NCBI GenBank assembly: GCA_947452325.1
Contig: CANGCZ010000100.1
Location: forward strand, 1 to 6,346
DNA length: 6,346 nucleotides
DNA from: Comamonadaceae bacterium
GTDB lineage: Bacteria > Pseudomonadota > Gammaproteobacteria > Burkholderiales > Burkholderiaceae_C
Direction: 5' to 3'
Shown here: piece after piece, positions 1 to 5,682 of the stretch
Position numbering within the stretch: the first letter of the stretch is position 1
How the letters are laid out: the number at the start of each line of letters is the position of its first letter
Notes under the pieces: generated by a model
Seen by the model: only the letters and a program-made list of their open reading frames with translations
The model's database searches: none
What the model was told of the DNA's origin: nothing
Made by a program: the position numbers and the translations under genes

Positions 1-825
1 AGCAAAACCCGGCTGGGTTTGAAAGACTTTGACCCTTGCACGATTTTGTTGAACAACGATTTGAGTGCGGGTATTCCGGGTATTTTGGAGGACTTGCACG
101 AGCAACACCTGTTGCCCCCGCTGCACGCAGGCTGGTGTGTGCGTCGCAAAAGTGTGCATTTTGCGAACTACGAGGAAGTGGCCAAGCGTTTTGGCAAATT
201 GTTGGGTATTGATCCCTGGCTGATCAATCCCATGTTCAGCCAATGTGGCGAGGTGAATTTCGCCGAGGGCGAAGGCATGGAGTGTCTGACCACGAACGTC
301 GACGCTTTGCTGACCAAGATACGGCGCAAATACAAAGAATTCGGCATTCACGAAAAACCGTTTGTCATCGTCAAAGCCGACAACGGCACCTATGGCATGG
401 GCATCATGACGGTGCGCGATGTCAAAGACCTGGAAGTGCTCAACCGCAAAACCCGCAACAAAATGAGTGTGGTCAAAGACGGTCAAGAGGTCAACCAAGT
501 CATCATTCAGGAAGGCGTTCAGACCAACGAACGCATCAACGACGCGGTGGCCGAGCCTGTGGTTTACATGATGGACCGGTATGTTGTCGGTGGCTTTTAC
601 CGGGTTCATGCCGACCGCGGCATTGATGAAAACTTGAACGCGCCCGGCTCAAGCTTTGTGCCGCTGGCGTTTGAGCAAAGCGCCCATACCCCGCAGCCGG
701 GCATGAAGCCCGGTGCCAGTGCGCCCAACCGCTTTTATATGTATGGCGTGATCGCCCGCCTGGCCATGCTGGCGGCCAGCTACGAGCTGGAAGCCACCGA
801 CCCGGATGCCGAGGTCTACGAGTAA
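1..825 (+). CDS. gshA: Glutamate-cysteine ligase, proteobacterial GshA family (3' part, start outside window)
   Basis: This enzyme joins L-glutamate and L-cysteine with ATP to make gamma-glutamylcysteine, the first step of glutathione synthesis in the cytosol. The frame is open from base 1 (S-K-T-R-L-G...) and ends at TAA 823-825, giving 274 residues. The family is about 430 residues long, so the N-terminal third lies upstream. The TTG at 19 is an internal Leu codon, not a start. Visible landmarks are a glycine-rich nucleotide-loop-like stretch (VKADNGTYGMG, from about base 370), VIIQEGVQTNE, and YMMDRYVVGGFYRVHAD followed by the conserved GSSFVPLAFE. The pattern matches the GshA family of beta- and gammaproteobacteria (Pfam PF08886 type), which is unrelated in sequence to E. 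coli GshA. The identification is supported by gshB about 2 kb downstream on the same strand. No frameshift or internal stop is seen. Confidence 0.93.
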   Translation, partial: SKTRLGLKDFDPCTILLNNDLSAGIPGILEDLHEQHLLPPLHAGWCVRRKSVHFANYEEVAKRFGKLLGIDPWLINPMFSQCGEVNFAEGEGMECLTTNVDALLTKIRRKYKEFGIHEKPFVIVKADNGTYGMGIMTVRDVKDLEVLNRKTRNKMSVVKDGQEVNQVIIQEGVQTNERINDAVAEPVVYMMDRYVVGGFYRVHADRGIDENLNAPGSSFVPLAFEQSAHTPQPGMKPGASAPNRFYMYGVIARLAMLAASYELEATDPDAEVYE

Positions 826-912
826 AAAATAGCTCGTTTGCTGCAATGCGGAATCGGTAAACTCTGCGCTTCCTAGTTTTGCGGTGCAGCGGCGTACGTC
901 GCTTGATGTTTT

Positions 913-2799
913 ATGAGTGAAGCGATCAGCCAGGACCACCACCAATCTTCGTTAGCGGGTCTGACATTGGGCGCCATTGGTGTGGTGTACGGAGACATCG
1001 GCACCAGCGTGCTGTACTCCATCAAAGAGGTGTTTGGCTCCGGCCACGTGGCCTTCACCCCGGACAACGTCTACGGCATTTTGTCGATTTTCTTTTGGAC
1101 GCTCACTTTTATTGTGTCCATCAAATACGTGAGTCTGGTGCTGCGCGCGGACAACAACGGTGAAGGCGGACTGGTGGCCATGCTGGCGCTGGCGTCTTCT
1201 TCTGTCCGGGATAAACCGCGCTTGCGCAGCGTGTTGCTGGTGGTTGGTATTTTTGGCACTTGTTTGTTTTACGGGGACGGCGTTATCACCCCGGCGATTT
1301 CGGTGTTGTCAGCAGTAGAGGGTTTGGAGGTGGTGTCGCCCACATTTAAAAAGGCTGTCATCCCTTTGACCCTGGTGATTTTGTTGTGTTTGTTTGCGGT
1401 ACAAAAACGCGGCACAGGCGGCATAGGCCAATTTTTCGGGCCAATCACCATGGTCTGGTTTATAGCCATTGCGGCTTTGGGTCTGTACCACATTGTCGGG
1501 CACCCGGAGATTTTGTGGGCCATCAGCCCGCATTACGCCGTCATGTTTATCTGGAACCAGCCGTTCACGGCTTTCATTATTCTGGGCGCAGTGGTGCTGT
1601 GCGTGACTGGCGGTGAAGCCTTGTATGCCGACATGGGGCATTTCGGCAAAAAGCCGATACGCCTGGCCTGGTTCGGCATAGTCATGCCTTGTCTGACCTT
1701 GAATTATTTCGGTCAAGGCGCTTTGTTGCTGAGCGACCCGTCTGCGGTGGATAACCCGTTTTTCAACATGGCACCCGATTGGGCGCTGATTCCTCTGGTG
1801 ATTCTGGCCACGGCCGCCACGGTGATTGCATCCCAGGCCTTGATCACCGGCGCATTCAGCGTGACCAAGCAAGTCATTCAACTTGGCTTTTTGCCGCGTT
1901 TGCAAATATTGCACACCAGCGCCAGAGACACCGGCCAGATTTACATGCCGCTGGTCAACTGGGGCTTGTTTGTGGTGATCGTGCTGGCGGTGGTGATGTT
2001 CAAAACCTCTAGCAACCTGGCCGCCGCTTACGGTATTGCTGTGTGTACAGACATGTTGATCACCACGGTGCTGACATTTTTCGTGATTCGCTTTGCATGG
2101 AAATACCCGCTGTGGCTGTGCATTGCCACCACCTCGGTGTTTTTCCTGGTCGATCTCGCTTTCTGGAGTTCCAATTTACTCAAACTGGCCGATGGCGGCT
2201 GGTTCCCCTTGTTCATCGGCGGCTTGATTCTGACGCTGATGCTGACCTGGCGCGACGGCCGTTCATTGCTGCATCACAAAACCCGCGATGAAGCCATGGA
2301 CCTGAGTTCGTTTTTGTCGGCACTGTTTCTCGCCCCGCCGACCCGGGTTGACGGCACGGCTGTGTTTTTGACCTCAGAGGACGGTATCGTGCCCAACGCC
2401 ATGCTGCACAACCTCAAACACAACAAAGTGCTGCATGAACAAAACCTGTTTGTCACTGTGCGCAACCATGAAGTGCCGTGGATAGCCACCGACAAGCGCA
2501 TCGAATTGCAAGACCTGGGACACCAGTGCTGGCAGGTCATGGTGCATTACGGCTTCATGGACGACCCGGATGTGCCTTTTGCGCTGAGTTTGTTGCGTGG
2601 ACAGGTAGGCGATATCAATGCCATGAACACCAGTTATTTCTTGTCACGCGACAGCATTGTGCCCACCGTCGGCGGCGGCATGTCGCAGTGGCGTGAAAAA
2701 TTGTTTGCCCAGATGTACTTGAACGCCAGTGCAGCGGCGGACTTTTTGAATTTGCCCAGTAACTCGGTGGTGGAGATGGGCAGCAAAATCGAAATCTGA
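913..2799 (+). CDS. kup: Low-affinity K+ uptake protein, Kup/HAK/KT family
   Basis: This is an inner-membrane K+ importer, generally regarded as a K+/H+ symporter. At 628 residues it is close to E. coli Kup in length. The family signature GVVYGDIGTS lies at residues 23-32 with Asp28. GDGVITPAISVLSAVEGLE lies at about 121-138 with acidic Asp122. ALYADMGHFGKKPIRLAWF and LNYFGQGALLL follow, then SSNLAAAYGIAV. About twelve hydrophobic segments fill residues 14-445. A soluble C-terminal part (about 450-628) carries the typical MLHNLKHNKVLHE motif and ends in GSKIEI, much like E. coli Kup. ATG 913 is the only sensible start, because in-frame stops lie at 874 and 904. No clear Shine-Dalgarno sequence precedes it. 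The gene sits 87 bases after gshA and 44 bases before gshB, so it may share their transcript. The single-residue change GDIGTSVLY (family usually SPLY) is minor. Confidence 0.97.
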   Translation: MSEAISQDHHQSSLAGLTLGAIGVVYGDIGTSVLYSIKEVFGSGHVAFTPDNVYGILSIFFWTLTFIVSIKYVSLVLRADNNGEGGLVAMLALASSSVRDKPRLRSVLLVVGIFGTCLFYGDGVITPAISVLSAVEGLEVVSPTFKKAVIPLTLVILLCLFAVQKRGTGGIGQFFGPITMVWFIAIAALGLYHIVGHPEILWAISPHYAVMFIWNQPFTAFIILGAVVLCVTGGEALYADMGHFGKKPIRLAWFGIVMPCLTLNYFGQGALLLSDPSAVDNPFFNMAPDWALIPLVILATAATVIASQALITGAFSVTKQVIQLGFLPRLQILHTSARDTGQIYMPLVNWGLFVVIVLAVVMFKTSSNLAAAYGIAVCTDMLITTVLTFFVIRFAWKYPLWLCIATTSVFFLVDLAFWSSNLLKLADGGWFPLFIGGLILTLMLTWRDGRSLLHHKTRDEAMDLSSFLSALFLAPPTRVDGTAVFLTSEDGIVPNAMLHNLKHNKVLHEQNLFVTVRNHEVPWIATDKRIELQDLGHQCWQVMVHYGFMDDPDVPFALSLLRGQVGDINAMNTSYFLSRDSIVPTVGGGMSQWREKLFAQMYLNASAAADFLNLPSNSVVEMGSKIEI

Positions 2800-2843
2800 T
2801 GCGGCGGCTGAGCTTGCCGGTTACGCGCTGTTAACCTAGGCCC

Positions 2844-3797
2844 ATGGACATATTGTTTGTTTGCGACCCGCTGGCTTCTTTTCACATTGAGAAGGACAGC
2901 ACTTTCACCATGATGCGTGAGGCGCAAAAGCGCGGCCACACCGTGTGGGCTTGTGAAACACAAGACCTGTTTTGGCAAAGCGGTGCGCGCGTGAGCGCCT
3001 GCATGCACTCGCTCGAGATGACTGCGCGCTCGCCCGACTGGTTCACGCTGACGGGCAGCAAAACACAGGCCTTGGCTGAGCTGCACGCGGTGGTGATGCG
3101 CAAGGACCCGCCGTTTGACAACGAATTTTTTTACGCCACGCATTTGCTGAGCCAGGCCGAGCGCGAAGGCGCGCGCGTGTTCAACGGCCCGCAGGCCTTG
3201 CTCGAGCATTCTGAAAAGCTGGCGTTGATGGAGTTTGCGTCTTTTGCCAGCCCCACACTGGTGACGCGCAGCCCGCAGGCTGTGCGGGACTTTCATGCAG
3301 AACACAGCGACATCATTTTGAAGCCGCTGGACGGCATGGGCGGCATGGGCATATTCCGTGTCAAAGCCGATGGATTAAACCTAGGCAGCATCATCGAAAC
3401 TTTGAACCGCGATGGCAGCACCAGCGTCATGGTGCAAAAGTTTCTGCCAGCCATTGCGCAAGGTGACAAGCGCGTGTTGGTGATTGATGGCGAACCGGTG
3501 CCGTTTGCATTGGCGCGCATTCCCCAGGGCAACGAGGTGCGCGGTAACCTGGCCGCCGGGGGCAAAGGCGTGGCACAGCCATTGAGCTCTCGCGACAGGC
3601 AGATCGCTGAAACACTCGGCCCGGTGCTGGCAGCACGCGGTTTGTTGCTGGTGGGTTTGGACATCATCGGCGACTGTCTGACCGAAATCAACGTCACCAG
3701 CCCGACGTGTTTCAGAGAAATCACCGACCAGACCGGTTTCGATGTGCCGGCCATGTTTCTGACTGCGCTTGAGCGCCGCGCTGCTTCCCCGCCTTGA
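2844..3797 (+). CDS. gshB: Glutathione synthetase
   Basis: This enzyme ligates gamma-glutamylcysteine and glycine with ATP to form glutathione, the second and last step of the pathway. The 317 residues match the length of the E. coli enzyme. The N-terminal domain shows the family opening DPLASFHIEKDSTF (residues 8-21), MRKDPPFDNEF (from 85) and FNGPQALLEHSEKL (from 113; FNSP is more usual). The ATP-grasp part shows LKPLDGMGGMGIFRV (from 159), with Lys160 and the glycine-rich loop, and the C-terminal signature TEINVTSPTCFREI (from 280) that forms the Mg-ATP site in the family. ATG 2844 gives the correct family N-terminus; only a weak AGG lies just upstream. It completes the glutathione pathway with the gshA at 1-825, separated from it by kup, and is followed 32 bases later by the photolyase-like gene. 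No missing key residue was noticed. Confidence 0.95.
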   Translation: MDILFVCDPLASFHIEKDSTFTMMREAQKRGHTVWACETQDLFWQSGARVSACMHSLEMTARSPDWFTLTGSKTQALAELHAVVMRKDPPFDNEFFYATHLLSQAEREGARVFNGPQALLEHSEKLALMEFASFASPTLVTRSPQAVRDFHAEHSDIILKPLDGMGGMGIFRVKADGLNLGSIIETLNRDGSTSVMVQKFLPAIAQGDKRVLVIDGEPVPFALARIPQGNEVRGNLAAGGKGVAQPLSSRDRQIAETLGPVLAARGLLLVGLDIIGDCLTEINVTSPTCFREITDQTGFDVPAMFLTALERRAASPP

Positions 3798-3829
3798 GCC
3801 CGTATGGCCCTGACACACGTTGTACCTAA

Positions 3830-5044
3830 GTGATGAAGGTCTTTCTTGAACAGGCTTTATTTGAGCCATTTGACTACGCGGCCAAGGACAGGTTGGGCGC
3901 CTTAAAGCCGTTCGAATACGCACAAACACGCAACCATGTGCAAGGCGCAGTCAGCATGCTCTCGCCTTATCTGACCCACGGTGTCTTGAGCGTGCCCGAT
4001 GTGGCCGAGCACATGTACCGGGTGCACCGCATGGGCGCACAGCATAAATTCATTTTTGAGCTGGCCTGGCGCGAATACTTTCAGCATGTCGAGCAATCCC
4101 TGGGTGAAGCCATTCACCATAACTTGCATGATGGCGTGTTGCCCGATGATGCCTACAGCCAGCAAATGCCGCCCGATGTGCGCAGCGGCGCCAGTGGCGT
4201 TCCCGCCATAGACCAAGCGGTAAGGCAGTTGTATTTCAACGGTTATGTCCACAACCACGCCCGATTGTGGCTGGCCAGTTACCTGGTCCATATACGCAAA
4301 GTGCATTGGCGCACAGGCGCCGACTGGATGTACAGCCATTTGCTCGATGGCGATATCGCCAGCAACTACCTGAGCTGGCAATGGGTGGCGGGGACGGCCA
4401 GCAGCAAACCCTATTTGTTCAATGCAGCCAATGTGGCGGTGCACGCCGCAGAAGCCTGGCACAGTCCGCATACCGTGATCGATCAGGACATGGACATCAT
4501 CGACATGATTGCCCGCAGTCGCGCCACCTTCACTCAGGCCTCACAGGCATTTGCTGCTGTGCAGGAGCCGGATCTGTTGTCAACCCCACCGGCTGAAGCT
4601 GGACTGCTACCGGCTGGTTTGGCGGCAGACAAATTGACAGACCGCGAGGTCTGGTGGATACACCCTTGGTCCTTGTCGGACAAACTGCCGCCGGCCATGC
4701 CGACGGACGCCATGCGGGTGGCAGCCTGTTGGCACGAATGGACACTGCAACGGCCTTGGAGTCTGATGCGCTGGTTGTTTGTGGCCAAGGGCATGCACCA
4801 CCTGGCTTCGCATTGCTGGTTTGAGGATGCGGCGCGTTTGAGCGAGATATTCAGCAAAGCCCGGGCAGTCCACGTCTGGGACCACCGCAGCCTGCCGGAC
4901 TGGCCGGGCGTGAATTGGGTGCGCCACAGCCCGCCACGCCTGTGGCCGGCGCAGGAAGAGCATTGCAAATCGTTTTCCGCCTGGTGGAGCAAGGTCAACC
5001 GCTACAGACTGACATTGCCGCAGTTGTTAAGGCGGGTGGCTTGA
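3830..5044 (+). CDS. Photolyase/cryptochrome-like FAD-binding domain protein with no N-terminal antenna domain
   Basis: The first about 235 residues are the FAD-binding domain of the photolyase/cryptochrome family (PF03441 type). Landmarks (counting from GTG 3830) are LSPYLTHG at 44-51, FELAWREYF with Glu77 and Trp80 (equivalent to E. coli PhrB Glu274 and Trp277), GVPAIDQAVRQL from 123, HN at 141-142, and DGDIASNYLSWQW at 173-185. The last holds Asp173, Asp175, Asn179 and Trp183, equivalent to PhrB Asp372, Asp374, Asn378 and Trp382. Trp160 matches the middle electron-transfer Trp359; the third Trp (306) has no evident equivalent. The normal N-terminal alpha/beta antenna domain is absent. Residues about 270-404 form a very Trp-rich C-terminal region that may be a relocated relic of that domain. 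There are only three Cys, so no 4Fe-4S site as in FeS-type photolyases. A TAA directly precedes the start, so it is GTG 3830 or, equally likely, ATG 3833. The flavoprotein assignment is strong; repair versus light-sensing function is open. Confidence 0.85.
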   Translation: MMKVFLEQALFEPFDYAAKDRLGALKPFEYAQTRNHVQGAVSMLSPYLTHGVLSVPDVAEHMYRVHRMGAQHKFIFELAWREYFQHVEQSLGEAIHHNLHDGVLPDDAYSQQMPPDVRSGASGVPAIDQAVRQLYFNGYVHNHARLWLASYLVHIRKVHWRTGADWMYSHLLDGDIASNYLSWQWVAGTASSKPYLFNAANVAVHAAEAWHSPHTVIDQDMDIIDMIARSRATFTQASQAFAAVQEPDLLSTPPAEAGLLPAGLAADKLTDREVWWIHPWSLSDKLPPAMPTDAMRVAACWHEWTLQRPWSLMRWLFVAKGMHHLASHCWFEDAARLSEIFSKARAVHVWDHRSLPDWPGVNWVRHSPPRLWPAQEEHCKSFSAWWSKVNRYRLTLPQLLRRVA

Positions 5045-5050
5045 ATATTT

Positions 5051-5110
5051 TGTAATTAATTAAATAGCGCAATTAATTAATTATTTAATATAATAGATTT
5101 ATTTTTAAGG
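5051..5110 (+). promoter_or_regulatory. Putative A+T-rich promoter region of the 115-residue gene
   Basis: The gap 5045-5121 has only about 10 G or C in 77 bases, against a GC-rich surround. A perfect -10 hexamer TATAAT is at 5089-5094, which would place initiation near 5101. AAGG at 5107-5110 is a plausible ribosome binding site 11 bases before ATG 5122. No good -35 hexamer is found at the right spacing, so the A+T tract may act as an UP-like element, or an activator may be needed. This would give the 115-residue gene its own promoter, separate from the upstream run. Confidence 0.5.
5053..5083. repeat. AATTAATTAA repeat pair forming an 11-bp A/T-only inverted repeat
   Basis: TAATTAATTAA (5053-5063) pairs with TTAATTAATTA (5073-5083) around the loop ATAGCGCAA. 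The same unit AATTAATTAA also recurs directly at 5054-5063 and 5071-5080, because the motif is itself nearly palindromic. It sits immediately upstream of the TATAAT at 5089, where an operator would lie. It could equally be a weak terminator stem for the genes ending at 5044, although an all-A/T stem is poor for that. A protein-binding role is inferred only. Confidence 0.45.
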
Positions 5111-5121
5111 TAAATGAATCT

Positions 5122-5469
5122 ATGTGGTTAATCACACGCCATGGCTTTTTCAGCATCGTAGAAAAACCCGGGGACAGGGCACAGACTCGCCTGACCGTGC
5201 GTAGTCGTGTGGCCAAAGACCTGGATAACTTGCGAAATACGCTGTTGCCTTCATTGACGGCAACTCAGCAAAGCGATGACACCGATTACAGGTACCGAGC
5301 GCATGCAGACAAAACTGCGGTGGCGCAAGCCTTTGCGCAAGCTGCCATGGAGATTGACTACAGCAACTTCAAAAACACCGTGGCTCAAGAGCAAGGGTAT
5401 GAGCGCGCACATGTGTACGGCGATGTGTGGTCTGTGCTGTATGACTTGCAGCGCAGCAATCAGGTCTAA
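5122..5469 (+). CDS. Conserved hypothetical protein, 115 residues
   Basis: The function is unknown. The protein resembles, from memory, a family of short bacterial hypothetical proteins that begin with MW-(I/L)-x-T-R-x-G-F-(F/Y)-S and share a D-Y-x-N-F-K motif and a closing V-W-S-V-(L/M)-Y-x-L-Q. Here these are MWLITRHGFFSIV (1-13), DYSNFK (79-84) and VWSVLYDLQ (102-110). Between them lies RLTVRSRVAKDLDNL (23-37), which fits a beta strand followed by a helix. It has no signal peptide, membrane segment or metal motif, so it is probably a small cytosolic protein. The ATG at 5122 gives the expected N-terminus, with AAGG at 5107-5110; an ATG at 5114 is in another frame and stops after five codons. 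It seems to have its own promoter in the A+T-rich gap upstream. The neighbours give no clear hint of its role. Confidence 0.85.
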   Translation: MWLITRHGFFSIVEKPGDRAQTRLTVRSRVAKDLDNLRNTLLPSLTATQQSDDTDYRYRAHADKTAVAQAFAQAAMEIDYSNFKNTVAQEQGYERAHVYGDVWSVLYDLQRSNQV

Positions 5470-5535
5470 CTGCTTTAACGACACGTTTCAAAAAACGGTT
5501 AGCGTGGCCTGGCTGATCTTGTACGAGGATTAGAA

Positions 5536-5682
5536 ATGGACAGAGAAAAAGAAGCCTTAAAGAAACTTCACACCGACTCAGCAGGCGTTCCGACCTATGG
5601 GTCGGAATATTCCTGCTTGCCGCAGACTCAGAGTGCGGCCTTCACCTTCAGGCGCCACGCATGCAACAAGGGCTCTGTGTAG
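5536..5682 (+). CDS. Possible small gene, 48 codons, overlapping the glcB 3' end
   Basis: ATG 5536 is preceded by GAGG at 5525-5528 with a 7-base gap, the best Shine-Dalgarno match in the window. The frame runs 48 codons to TAG 5680-5682. The N-terminal half is charged (MDREKEALKKLHTD) and could be a short helix. The second half is encoded by the hairpin at 5580-5617 and by sequence antisense to the last 55 bases of glcB, which is unlike a conserved protein. It could be a real small protein, or the surviving 5' end of a gene whose remainder was lost when this junction formed. I do not recognise the sequence. It lies 66 bases after the 115-residue gene and could be its second cistron. Confidence 0.3.
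   Translation: MDREKEALKKLHTDSAGVPTYGSEYSCLPQTQSAAFTFRRHACNKGSV
5580..5617. terminator. Two-part stem-loop between converging genes, likely bidirectional transcription end
   Basis: An inner perfect 8-bp stem TTCCGACC (5588-5595) / GGTCGGAA (5600-5607) closes a TATG loop. An outer 6-bp stem AGCAGG (5580-5585) / CCTGCT (5612-5617) encloses it across a small internal loop. On the minus strand the structure begins 10 bases after the glcB stop, the expected place for its terminator. Neither side is followed by a clean T tract, so it is not a textbook intrinsic terminator. It may instead protect 3' ends or work with Rho. It also lies inside the possible small gene at 5536-5682. Confidence 0.5.

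Noticed and set aside
19..21. TTG as a start codon for a complete gshA
   Set aside because: The frame stays open to base 1 and the family is far longer, so the gene is cut by the window edge.
826..850. Possible remnant of a Comamonadaceae intergenic repeat (AATAGCTC...TTGCTGC)
   Set aside because: The likeness is short and from memory only; no paired arm is present, so it cannot be supported.
1309..1914. A 201-codon minus-strand frame inside kup
   Set aside because: It is a shadow of the Kup membrane-domain codons, rich in Gln/His/Arg, with no start signal.
2819..2836. Inverted repeat GGTTA/TAACC between kup and gshB
   Set aside because: It is only 5 bp with an 8-base loop and no T tract, too weak to call a terminator or operator.
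2634..3305. A 223-codon open frame on the minus strand across the kup/gshB junction
   Set aside because: It lies opposite two clearly coding genes, has His/Arg/Ala-rich content typical of an antisense frame, and matches no family I know.
3381..4471. Two long minus-strand frames (3381-3929 and 3902-4471)
   Set aside because: Both are antisense to gshB and the photolyase-like gene, whose family motifs fix the coding strand.
5114..5131. Alternative ATG at 5114 for the small hypothetical gene
   Set aside because: It is in a different frame and stops after five codons; ATG 5122 gives the family N-terminus.
5484..5497. Small hairpin CGTTT/AAACG after the 115-residue gene
   Set aside because: A 5-bp stem with no following T run; likely chance.
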